12,992 nucleotides of DNA from NCBI GenBank assembly GCA_041648735.1, contig JBAZOO010000050.1, positions 1 through 12,992 of the forward strand. Reading direction: 5' to 3'. The stretch is from JBAZOO01 sp041648735 (GTDB lineage Bacteria > Verrucomicrobiota > Lentisphaeria > Oligosphaerales > CAITYL01). Below the pieces are notes generated by a model, which searched no databases, was not told the origin of the DNA, and worked only from the letters and a program-made list of their open reading frames with translations. Position numbers and translations under genes: made by a program. Position 1 is the first letter of the stretch, and the number at the start of each line of letters is the position of its first letter. Below are positions 1 to 6,292 of this stretch, one piece after another.

Positions 1-2687
1 GCGCCCGGGGCTTGCAGTTCTCGACCACCGGCTACTCGGTCACGGGCAGCGGCACGTTGACCCTGGGCGCTGGAGGCATTGATGCGACCAGCCTCACCAG
101 CGGCACGACCACGCTCGGGTTCAGCAACCTGACACTGGCCAGCGGGCAGTCGTGGAACGTCGGCGGCGGTGGGACCCTCGCGGTCAATGCCGCCGTGGCT
201 GCCCATACAACCGGCGTCACGCTCGCCATCAACAACAGCACCTCCAACGGCAGCGGCGTCTATTCCAGCACCAGCCTCGCGAACACCAATGACATCCTCG
301 GCCCCTGGGCGAGCTACGGCTCGGGAACGTCCCTGAAATATGCCACCATCAGTTCCGGCACGATCTCCGGCCTCACCGGCACCACCGCGGCAAACGCCGC
401 TGAATTGACCGACACCACCGGCACCGTCAACTATGATCTTGCCAGCGCCGCCGGCACAACGCCGGACACCGTCTCGGCCAACACCATTCGCTACACCGGC
501 GCCGGGTGGCAAACCCTCGCTCCGGGTGCCACGTCGTTCACCATCAACGGCCTGATGAATGCCGGCACCGGTCTGCTGACCGTCGGCACGAATCCGATCA
601 CCATCGGCGCCAATAAGGAGTTGGTCATCCTCGGCAACACCCAAGCCATCACCATCACCAGCGACATCCTGAATAACGGCGGCGGCGCTTCCGCGGTGAC
701 CTACAACGGCGGCGGCACGCTCACCCTCACCGGTGCCAAGTCGTTCACCGGCGGCCTGTTCGTCACCGCCGGCACGGTGACCGGAAACAACGCCGGCTCG
801 TTCGGCACCGGCACGATCACCCTGGGCGGCAGCGGCAACGTCACCTTCGCTCCTGCCCAAGTCACTACGACCAACGCGATCAGCCTGACGCCCGGCGCGA
901 CAGGTACGATCAAGATCACCGCCGGCGGCAATGGTGCAGCCACCCTCTCGGGACCGATTAGTTTGAACGGCAGCGACCTGACCCTTGATCAATCCGGCGG
1001 CAACGGCTCCGGCGGACCGACCATCACCGGCGGCATCACGGGAACCGGCAACCTGATCCTCAACAACTCGGGAGCGTACGACCATATCTACATTACCACC
1101 AATGCCGTGGACAACGTCGGCACCATCACCAATCAGGGCGCCTTTGGGGGCAGCGTCAACAATATCTCCGCCAACATCGGCGCCAACGTCACCGACATCA
1201 CCCAGAACGCGGCGCTCCAGCAGATGACCCTCTCCGGCACGAACACCTACACCGGCAAGGTCCTGGTCCAAGCCGGCATCCTGGACTTCGCCAAGAAAGC
1301 GTCCCTCTACAACGGCACCACCGCGAGCTGGACGGTTTCAAATATTGACGTGAAGTCCGGCGCGACACTCATGGTCGGTTACTCAGGAGGCAGCACTTTC
1401 CTCGCGGCCGATGTCGATACCCTGCTGGACGGCACCCACCTCGGCGCCTCCACGGCCTCAAGCGGGCTGGAATCCGGCGCGTTCCTGGGCCTCGACATCA
1501 ACCAGGGAGGTTTTGGCGCCGTCTATACGTATGGCTCCAACATCGTCAATCCGAACAGCGGGGCCAATGTCCTGGGTGTCAGAGTGTCGGGAGGAAGCTC
1601 GAATATCCTCAACTTCACGGGAACCGGCAGCAGCTATACCGGCGCGACGATCCTCGGCGGCGGCGCCAACCTGCGCGTCAGCAAGCTCGCCAATGGCGGG
1701 GTCGCGAGCAGCGTCGGCGCATCCTCGAACGCGGCGTCCAACCTGGTAATCGGGCAGAGTTCGTCCCTGACCTATACCGGCAGCGGTGACAGCACGGACC
1801 GCCTCATGACCCTCGGCCCGACGGGCGCGTTCTCCGTGATTGGTCCCGCCATTATCAACACTGGCACCGGCGCGCTGAACTTCGATAACACCGGTACCGT
1901 GCTCTTCACCGCCGCCGTGCCGCTGTTCTGCACCCAGAACTTCACCCTCGGCGGAACCAACACCGGGAGCAACACCTTCGCGCCCGTTATCGGCGACAAC
2001 GGCGCCAGCGCCCTCAGCTTCATCAAGAGCGGCGCCGGCACCTGGACACTCTCCGGCGCGAACAGCTACACCGGGGCGACGGACGTCAACGCCGGCAAGC
2101 TGCTGGTCAACGGCAACCAGTCCACGGCCACCGGCGTGGTCACGGTCAAGAACACCGCCACCCTCGGCGGCTCCGGCACCCTCGGCGGCGCGGTGACGGT
2201 GCAGGCCGGCGGCAAGCTCGCCCCCGGCACCAGCCCCGGACAACTGACCGTGGGCTCCCTGACCCTGACCTCCACCGGGGCGGGCTCCACCACGCAGATG
2301 GAGATCGGCGGCGCCACCCTCGGCACGGGCTACGACAACGTGACGGTCACCACCGCCGCCGGCCTGACCTATGGCGGGTTGCTGGACATCGTGTCCTATG
2401 GCGGCTATGACGTCGCCGCCCAGCCCGGGGACTACACGCTGTTCTCCTTCACCGGCGGCTACGCCGGCGAGTTCGGCACGGTGACGGTCGACGGCTTCAG
2501 CCTGACCGGTGCTTCCGGGGTGTGGAGCGGCACCAACGGTGGCATGACCTACACCTTCACGGACAGCACCGGCGTGCTGCAGGTCGTGCCCGAGCCGGCG
2601 GCGCTGGCGCTGCTGCTCATTGGCGGGGTCGGACTCCTCCGCCGGCGCCGGGGACCTGCCGTCCAGGCAGTCTTCGCCGGGCGGTAG
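1..2687 (+). CDS. Autotransporter-associated beta-strand repeat (PATR) protein with PEP-CTERM anchor, 5' end missing
   Basis: The frame is open to the window edge (Ala-Arg-Gly precede the TTG at 12), so this is the 3' part of a larger gene. Alignment with the paralogue starting at 10859 (GLQFSTTGY here, GLNFTTTGY there at about residue 97) suggests roughly 95 residues including the signal peptide are missing. The protein is Gly/Ser/Thr/Asn-rich with PATR-type repeats such as GTLTLTGAKSFTGG, MTLSGTNTYTGK and GAGTWTLSGANSYTGATDV, which in known proteins form a beta-helical stalk. Near the end are the usual GSGTLGGAVTVQAGGKLAPG block and a C-terminal PEP-CTERM signal: VPEP (2586-2597), a hydrophobic stretch and RRRR (2640-2651). 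Such signals are cut by exosortase and the protein is attached at the cell surface; no exosortase is in the window. Eleven further residues (GPAVQAVFAGR) and the TAG stop are encoded by a tandem repeat. Family is secure; the role (adhesion or envelope structure) is inference. Confidence 0.88.
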   Translation, partial: ARGLQFSTTGYSVTGSGTLTLGAGGIDATSLTSGTTTLGFSNLTLASGQSWNVGGGGTLAVNAAVAAHTTGVTLAINNSTSNGSGVYSSTSLANTNDILGPWASYGSGTSLKYATISSGTISGLTGTTAANAAELTDTTGTVNYDLASAAGTTPDTVSANTIRYTGAGWQTLAPGATSFTINGLMNAGTGLLTVGTNPITIGANKELVILGNTQAITITSDILNNGGGASAVTYNGGGTLTLTGAKSFTGGLFVTAGTVTGNNAGSFGTGTITLGGSGNVTFAPAQVTTTNAISLTPGATGTIKITAGGNGAATLSGPISLNGSDLTLDQSGGNGSGGPTITGGITGTGNLILNNSGAYDHIYITTNAVDNVGTITNQGAFGGSVNNISANIGANVTDITQNAALQQMTLSGTNTYTGKVLVQAGILDFAKKASLYNGTTASWTVSNIDVKSGATLMVGYSGGSTFLAADVDTLLDGTHLGASTASSGLESGAFLGLDINQGGFGAVYTYGSNIVNPNSGANVLGVRVSGGSSNILNFTGTGSSYTGATILGGGANLRVSKLANGGVASSVGASSNAASNLVIGQSSSLTYTGSGDSTDRLMTLGPTGAFSVIGPAIINTGTGALNFDNTGTVLFTAAVPLFCTQNFTLGGTNTGSNTFAPVIGDNGASALSFIKSGAGTWTLSGANSYTGATDVNAGKLLVNGNQSTATGVVTVKNTATLGGSGTLGGAVTVQAGGKLAPGTSPGQLTVGSLTLTSTGAGSTTQMEIGGATLGTGYDNVTVTTAAGLTYGGLLDIVSYGGYDVAAQPGDYTLFSFTGGYAGEFGTVTVDGFSLTGASGVWSGTNGGMTYTFTDSTGVLQVVPEPAALALLLIGGVGLLRRRRGPAVQAVFAGR

Positions 2688-2749
2688 ACCTGCCGTCCAG
2701 GGACCTGCCGTCCAGGCAGTCTTCGCCGGGCGGTAGACCTGCCGGCCAG
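2652..2749. repeat. Tandem repeat, 2 x 49 bp
   Basis: Copies at 2652-2700 and 2701-2749 differ at one base (GCCGTCCAG against GCCGGCCAG). Each copy begins and ends with the sub-motif GACCTGCCGTCCAG and includes CTGCC-GTCCA-GGCAG, which can form a 5-bp stem. Copy 1 begins exactly after the RRRR codons of the PEP-CTERM anchor and supplies the last 11 codons and the TAG stop (2685-2687) of that gene. There is no T-run, so it is not an obvious intrinsic terminator. It may be a dispersed intergenic repeat, but only this locus is visible. Confidence 0.93.
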
Positions 2750-2810
2750 GGGAGTCACGGAGTCATGGGGTCACGGCGTCAGGAATTGCCGGGGCCGCCG
2801 GCCCGCTCCA

Positions 2811-2836
2811 GGGTGGCACCGGGGACGGTGCCACCC
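2811..2836. repeat. REP-like perfect palindrome
   Basis: GGGTGGCACC (2811-2820), loop GGGGAC (2821-2826) and GGTGCCACCC (2827-2836) form a perfect 10-bp GC-rich stem with a 6-nt loop. It sits in non-coding spacer with no T-run behind it, so it resembles a REP-type element more than an intrinsic terminator. It could still fold at the end of the upstream transcript and protect or stop it. Confidence 0.8.
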
Positions 2837-2860
2837 ACTTCCGCCACCGTCATGGGTTCC

Positions 2861-2896
2861 ATGAGTCCCATGAGTCCCATGAGTCCCATGAGTCCC
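2861..2896. repeat. Microsatellite, 4 x 9 bp (ATGAGTCCC)
   Basis: Four perfect copies of ATGAGTCCC run head to tail, preceded by the related ATGGGTTCC and followed by ATGGGACCA. In the frame of the following pseudopilin they would read as Met-Ser-Pro repeats. That frame upstream of 2981 lacks any family similarity, so I treat this as non-coding simple repeat. Confidence 0.95.
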
Positions 2897-2919
2897 ATGG
2901 GACCAATGACCGATCCCAA

Positions 2920-2937
2920 GGGCCGCCCTTGCGGCCC
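2920..2937. repeat. GC-rich hairpin upstream of the pseudopilin gene
   Basis: GGGCCGC (2920-2926), loop CCTT and GCGGCCC (2931-2937) form a perfect 7-bp stem. It ends 43 bases before the chosen ATG at 2981 and could lie in the pseudopilin mRNA leader or be another intergenic repeat. No function can be assigned. Confidence 0.55.
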
Positions 2938-2949
2938 CGAGGAAGAATA

Positions 2950-2976
2950 TTCGTGGAAATTCGTGCAATTGGTGGA
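2950..2976. repeat. TTCGTGG-family dispersed repeat, copy 1
   Basis: TTCGTGGAAATTCGTG (2950-2965) followed by CAATTGGTGGA is a degenerate array of the motif TTCGTGG. Its reverse complement (CACGAATTTCCACGAA) nearly matches the copy at 10637-10663 (CACGAATTTCCATGAA). Other members are at 3780-3796 and 3938-3954. It sits directly upstream of the pseudopilin start, and its end (GGTGGA, 2971-2976) is the only Shine-Dalgarno-like string available to that gene. Confidence 0.7.
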
Positions 2977-2980
2977 TAGC

Positions 2981-3751
2981 ATGAGCCGGCGTTTCCCCTT
3001 CACCCTGATCGAGCTGCTGGTGGTGATCGCGATCATCGCGATCCTCGCGGCGCTGCTGCTGCCGGCGCTGACGGCGGCCAAGGATGCGGCGAAGCTCGCG
3101 GTTTGCATCAGCAACAAAAGACAGGTCGGCATCATTTTCGGCATCTATCTTGCCGACAACCCGCTCCTGGCGAACAACAGCTACACGATGGCGCCCTCCT
3201 ATAAAAGCCACTATTGGCGGACCTTTTATTGGGATGGCGGCTACCTGGACAACCTGGATGTCACGATCTGCCCCAACTACAAAGAGGCAAACCGGGCGAA
3301 CAAGCCGACCCAGGTCGGCCGCGAGCGCGGCTACGACGGGATGTCCGAGTTCAGCGCCAATCCCGCCTATGCGGAAAGCGGCTTTAGGTGTAGCATTCCG
3401 TGGAACGGCGGATACTTCACTGGCGTCCGGATGGAAAGGGTTCAGCGGCCCGAGAACGTGGTGATCCTGGGGTGTACGTCATCCCAGGCCGGCTCGTATG
3501 GCCCCTACCAGCAATGCGGTGGGGCGGGGGTTCGTGCCCTCGGTGGCTTCACCTATGGCGGCGGCGCGGCGACTTACCCGTGGCTGGCGCATCGCGGGAA
3601 GGCGGCCGTCCTTTTCCTGGACGGCCATGCGGAGGGCGCCATCCGGACGCGGCTTACGGACGAGGTGGACAATGGCCTTACCACCACCGGATCGAAAACC
3701 GGCTTCCAGTTCATCCTGAATCAGGACGAAATGCTGATGACTTTCCCGTAA
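2981..3751 (+). CDS. Type II/IV pseudopilin-like protein with H-X9-DG domain
   Basis: A 256-residue protein. Residues 1-6 (MSRRFP) are a short basic leader; residues 7-22 are the prepilin signature FTLIELLVVIAIIAIL, with Phe7 as expected mature +1 and Glu11 as +5. Prepilin peptidase would cut before Phe7, although the residue before the cut is Pro rather than the classical Gly. After the hydrophobic helix comes a globular region with scattered Cys, Tyr and Trp, then His204-X9-Asp214-Gly215 (AHRGKAAVLFLDGH), the H-X9-DG signature of PVC-type pseudopilin-like proteins. These are thought to be displayed by a type II secretion-like apparatus and occur in large paralogous sets; the role of individual members is unknown. 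I chose ATG 2981 because upstream codons in frame are repeat sequence. The ribosome site is weak (GGTGGA, 4 nt away). The next gene is a secreted esterase, so a part in surface glycan handling is possible but inferred. Confidence 0.9.
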   Translation: MSRRFPFTLIELLVVIAIIAILAALLLPALTAAKDAAKLAVCISNKRQVGIIFGIYLADNPLLANNSYTMAPSYKSHYWRTFYWDGGYLDNLDVTICPNYKEANRANKPTQVGRERGYDGMSEFSANPAYAESGFRCSIPWNGGYFTGVRMERVQRPENVVILGCTSSQAGSYGPYQQCGGAGVRALGGFTYGGGAATYPWLAHRGKAAVLFLDGHAEGAIRTRLTDEVDNGLTTTGSKTGFQFILNQDEMLMTFP

Positions 3752-3756
3752 CCCGG

Positions 3757-3777
3757 AAAAACGCCGACCCGTTTTTT
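3757..3777 (+). terminator. Possible weak intrinsic terminator after the pseudopilin gene
   Basis: AAAAACG (3757-3763), loop CCGACC and CGTTTTT (3770-3776) form a 7-bp stem ending in a run of six T (3772-3777), five bases after the TAA. Only two G-C pairs support it, so it would be weak. It is the only hairpin with a T-run I noticed in the window. Confidence 0.35.
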
Positions 3778-3825
3778 GTCCACGAAACCCACGAAACAAC
3801 ACGACACAAACAAAAACCGTTACCT

Positions 3826-3875
3826 TGAATTATTCATGACCATCGCCCATTGAATGTTCGTAACCAATGAATAAT
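3826..3875. repeat. Palindrome TGAATTATTCA inside a 9-bp inverted repeat
   Basis: TGAATTATTCA (3826-3836) is a perfect odd palindrome. ATTATTCAT (3829-3837) is also the exact reverse complement of ATGAATAAT (3867-3875), which is the first nine bases of micro-ORF copy A; the intervening loop is 29 nt. The same 11-mer recurs at 6485-6495, so it belongs to a repeated intergenic element. Transcribed, the long inverted repeat would sequester the micro-ORF start codon. Confidence 0.6.
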
Positions 3876-3914
3876 CGAATCAATCCTGATCGCCTCATGA
3901 AGAGATCTGGCTAA
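3867..3914 (+). other. Micro-ORF / dyad repeat, copy A
   Basis: A 48-bp element reading MNNRINPDRLMKRSG then TAA. Copy B at 6231-6278 has the same length, no indels and 40 of 48 identical bases, with similarity ending at the ATG and TAA on both sides. No Shine-Dalgarno sequence precedes it, so translation is doubtful. The 20 bases at 3888-3907 form a dyad centred on TCATGA with outer GATC arms (8 of 10 pairs). It lies 121 bp upstream of the esterase ATG. It could be a leader peptide, an operator, or a small dispersed repeat; I cannot decide from sequence alone. Confidence 0.5.
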
Positions 3915-3960
3915 AGCTTGCAAACCATTTCCTGTACTTTCGTGGGTTTGGTGGGCAAAA

Positions 3961-3990
3961 GGATTTGTGGGGATTTGTGAAGATTTGTGG
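3961..3990. repeat. 3 x 10-bp tandem repeat (GGATTTGTGG type)
   Basis: GGATTTGTGG, GGATTTGTGA and AGATTTGTGG follow each other with one-base differences, just upstream of the esterase ribosome-binding site. The T/G-rich stretch continues the TTTCGTGGGTTTGGTGGG element at 3938 and looks like a local slippage product of it. The spacer 3752-4035 otherwise holds no recognised promoter. Confidence 0.8.
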
Positions 3991-4035
3991 GGAAAAGTTT
4001 GGCGGGGAAAACCGAACCGGCAAGGAGAAGGCAAG

Positions 4036-6207
4036 ATGCACATGAACCGGAACCGTGGCCAGATGTGGAAGATGGCGGTGTTGGCGCTGGGCCTGCTGCT
4101 GGCGGCATTGGGCGGCGGCATCGGGCGGGCGGCCGAAACGCCGGCGCCCGCGGCGCTGCGCCTCCCGGCGATCCTCAGTGACAACATGGTCTTGCAGGCG
4201 GACAAGCCGGTCAGGATCTGGGGCTGGGCGCCGCCGGGGCAGGCGGTGACGGTGAAAGTCGGGGGCCAGGAAAAGGCCGCCACCGCCGGGGCGGATGGGA
4301 AGTGGCAGATCACGCTCGCGCCGCTCAAGGCGGGCGGCGGGCCGCTGGAAATGACGGTCGCCGGCGGGGGCGCCACCCTCACGGTCAAGAACATTCTGGC
4401 GGGCGAAGTGTGGCTCTGTTCCGGCCAGTCCAACATGGCGGTCCCCCTGTGGGAGGCGGCCAACGGCGCCGCGGAAATCCGGGCGGCCACCTACCCGAAG
4501 CTGCGCCTGTTCCTGACCCGGTTCCACGCGCCGGACCAGCCCGCGGACGACCTCCAGGGCAAGTGGGTGGAATGCAGCCCGGCGACGGCCGGCGGCTTTT
4601 CCGCCGTCGCCTATCTCTTCGGCCGGGAACTGCACCAGGCACTGAAGGTTCCCGTCGGCCTGATCCAGTCGGCCCATGGCGCGACCGCGATCGAGAACTG
4701 GATCAGCCTCGCCGCGCTCCAGGCCGAGCCCAGCCTGAAGTCCATCGTCGAACGCCATGCTGAAATGCCCAAGGACTCCAAAGGCTGGGATCCGCAGCTT
4801 CCCACCGGCCTGTACAACGGCGAAATCGCCCCGCTCACCCCGTTCGCCCTCCGCGGCGTCATCTGGTACCAGGGGGAATCCAACGCGAGCCGCGCCGCGC
4901 AATACCGGACGCTTTTCCCCGTGCTGATCCGCGGCTGGCGCCAGGCCTGGGGCGAGGAGCTGCCCTTCTATTTCGTGCAACTGGCCAACCTTGGGCCTGC
5001 GCCGGCGCAGCCCGGCGAGTCGGACTGGGCGGAATTGCGCGAGGCGCAGGCCCTGGCCCTGGCCCTGCCGCACATTGGCATGGCCGTGGCCGTGGACATC
5101 GGCGAGGCCGGCAACATCCATCCCAAGAACAAGCAGGAGGTCGCCCGCCGCCTTGCCCTCTGGGCCCTGGACCGGACGTACGGTCAGAAGCGGGTGTATT
5201 CGGGGCCGCTTTACCAGGCGGCAACGGTGGAAGGCGGCAAGATCCGCGTCCGTTTCAACCAGGTGGGCGGCGGCCTGGCGGCCAAGGGCGGCCCGCTCAA
5301 ACGTTTTGCCATCGCGGGGTCGGACCGGAAGTTCGTCTGGGCCGATGCGGTGATTGACGGCGACAGCGTGGTGGTCGCGAGCCCGGCGGTTTCCCAGCCC
5401 GTCGCCGTCCGCTACGCCTGGGCGAACAATCCCGAAGGCTGCAACCTTTATAACCAAGAGGGGTTGCCGGCCGCGCCGTTCCGCACCGACACCTGGCCGG
5501 GCATTACGGCGGGCGCCACCGGCCCGAAACCCACCGGCAAGCGCTGGACGCCGCCGCCGCCCGTCGTCGTCGCGCCCGCCGCCCAGTTCACCGGCAACAC
5601 CCTCGAAGTGGCCCTTGGCAAGAGCGTCGCCCGCTCCTGGGACGATGTCCGCGCCACCGATTACGTCTACGCCCCGAAGCAGGAGTTCCTCCCCGCGCCC
5701 CGGGAAACGCATCTCTGGCTGCCCTACGGCAACGCCCGCGGCCTCTACCATGAAGCCGTCGGCCTCGAGCTGACCGATCCCGAACCCGGCGCGCCGCCGG
5801 CCATGGTCAGCCGCGCCGCCCCGGCCCACCTCACCCTCAAATTCCACTTCGACCGCCCCATCGCCAGCTTCCGCTTCGCGGCCGGCCCCGCCGAGTTCCG
5901 CCCCACGGACGCCGCCGCGGTCGCCGGCGTCGAGTACAGCACCGACGGCAAGAGCTGGACCACTCTCCGCGAAGTCAGCGGTGGCGGAAACAACCTGGAA
6001 CTCAGCAGCGCCAAGCAAAAAACCACCGGCCTCAAGACGCAGGACCTCTATCTCCGCATCTACACCCGCGACAAAGCCAACCCCGGAAGTGCCAAGGCCG
6101 ACGGCGCCCGGCTCAAGGTCCGCATGGGCGGCGACGTCGCCTGGGGCGACGCGTCCTACACCTTTTTCCAGGCCCAGTGGCAACTCTGGGTGACACCGGC
6201 CGAGTGA
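4036..6207 (+). CDS. Secreted sialate O-acetylesterase (SGNH/SASA family) with extra C-terminal domain
   Basis: A 723-residue protein. ATG 4036 is chosen because AAGGAG (4022-4027) lies 8 nt upstream and it opens a classic signal peptide (basic start, hydrophobic MAVLALGLLLAALGGG, cut near RAA-E at about residue 33). The family removes O-acetyl groups from sialic acid or other acetylated sugars, here after export. Visible hallmarks are FSDNMVLQ-like LSDNMVLQADKPVRIWGWA, the nucleophile block CSGQSNM with Ser132, GVIWYQGESNA (residues 274-284), and the His block NIHPKNKQEVARRLALWAL with His362. The family core ends near FRTDTWPG (about 489). A Pro-rich linker follows, then about 200 residues (about 518-723) that I do not recognise; the pattern (YSTDGKSWTTL, LYLRIY) suggests a beta-sandwich. 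Where relatives usually have DIHP this protein has NIHP, so activity is not certain. True substrate specificity cannot be read from sequence. Likely works with the flanking sugar regulator and flavoproteins. Confidence 0.92.
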   Translation: MHMNRNRGQMWKMAVLALGLLLAALGGGIGRAAETPAPAALRLPAILSDNMVLQADKPVRIWGWAPPGQAVTVKVGGQEKAATAGADGKWQITLAPLKAGGGPLEMTVAGGGATLTVKNILAGEVWLCSGQSNMAVPLWEAANGAAEIRAATYPKLRLFLTRFHAPDQPADDLQGKWVECSPATAGGFSAVAYLFGRELHQALKVPVGLIQSAHGATAIENWISLAALQAEPSLKSIVERHAEMPKDSKGWDPQLPTGLYNGEIAPLTPFALRGVIWYQGESNASRAAQYRTLFPVLIRGWRQAWGEELPFYFVQLANLGPAPAQPGESDWAELREAQALALALPHIGMAVAVDIGEAGNIHPKNKQEVARRLALWALDRTYGQKRVYSGPLYQAATVEGGKIRVRFNQVGGGLAAKGGPLKRFAIAGSDRKFVWADAVIDGDSVVVASPAVSQPVAVRYAWANNPEGCNLYNQEGLPAAPFRTDTWPGITAGATGPKPTGKRWTPPPPVVVAPAAQFTGNTLEVALGKSVARSWDDVRATDYVYAPKQEFLPAPRETHLWLPYGNARGLYHEAVGLELTDPEPGAPPAMVSRAAPAHLTLKFHFDRPIASFRFAAGPAEFRPTDAAAVAGVEYSTDGKSWTTLREVSGGGNNLELSSAKQKTTGLKTQDLYLRIYTRDKANPGSAKADGARLKVRMGGDVAWGDASYTFFQAQWQLWVTPAE

Positions 6208-6230
6208 CAACGGCCGTGGCATCCGCGGCA

Positions 6231-6278
6231 ATGAGCAATCGAATCAATCCTGGCCGCTTCATGAATCGATCAGGCTAA
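6231..6278 (+). other. Micro-ORF / dyad repeat, copy B
   Basis: A 48-bp element reading MSNRINPGRFMNRSG then TAA, the second copy of the element at 3867. Eight bases differ: two codon changes are silent (AGA/CGA for Arg, TCT/TCA for Ser), four alter the residue. The TCATGA-centred dyad persists at 6252-6271 (7 of 10 pairs plus one G-T). It ends 14 bases before the ATG of the flavoprotein remnant and overlaps nothing. No ribosome-binding site precedes it. As with copy A, it stands between an upstream stop and a metabolic gene. Confidence 0.5.
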
Positions 6279-6292
6279 CGGAAGATGACGTC

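Larger units (their letters stand above)
3780..3954. repeat. 17-bp inverted repeat pair (TTCGTGG family) bounding a 141-bp segment
   Basis: CCACGAAACCCACGAAA (3780-3796) and the reverse complement of TTTCGTGGGTTTGGTGG (3938-3954) match at 16 of 17 positions. Between them lie the dyad at 3826-3875 and micro-ORF copy A. The layout, about 175 bp in all, is MITE-like, but no target-site duplication is obvious. The arms belong to the TTCGTGG family that is scattered at other gene borders here, so two independent insertions are equally possible. Confidence 0.6.

Noticed and set aside
2652..2749. CRISPR-like repeat array
   Set aside because: Only two abutting 49-bp copies with no spacers between them and no cas genes in the window.
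2522..2980. Upstream extension of the pseudopilin frame, including Met-Ser-Pro repeats
   Set aside because: It overlaps the PATR gene and then runs through tandem repeats and hairpins. A prepilin needs a short leader before FTLIE, which the ATG at 2981 provides.
3967..4035. GTG at 3967 as start of the esterase
   Set aside because: The extra 23 residues are encoded by a tandem repeat, and AAGGAG plus ATG 4036 gives a normal signal peptide.
3895..6231. 778-codon open frame on the minus strand
   Set aside because: It is the shadow of the esterase gene on the opposite strand, with no family signature and no ribosome site of note.
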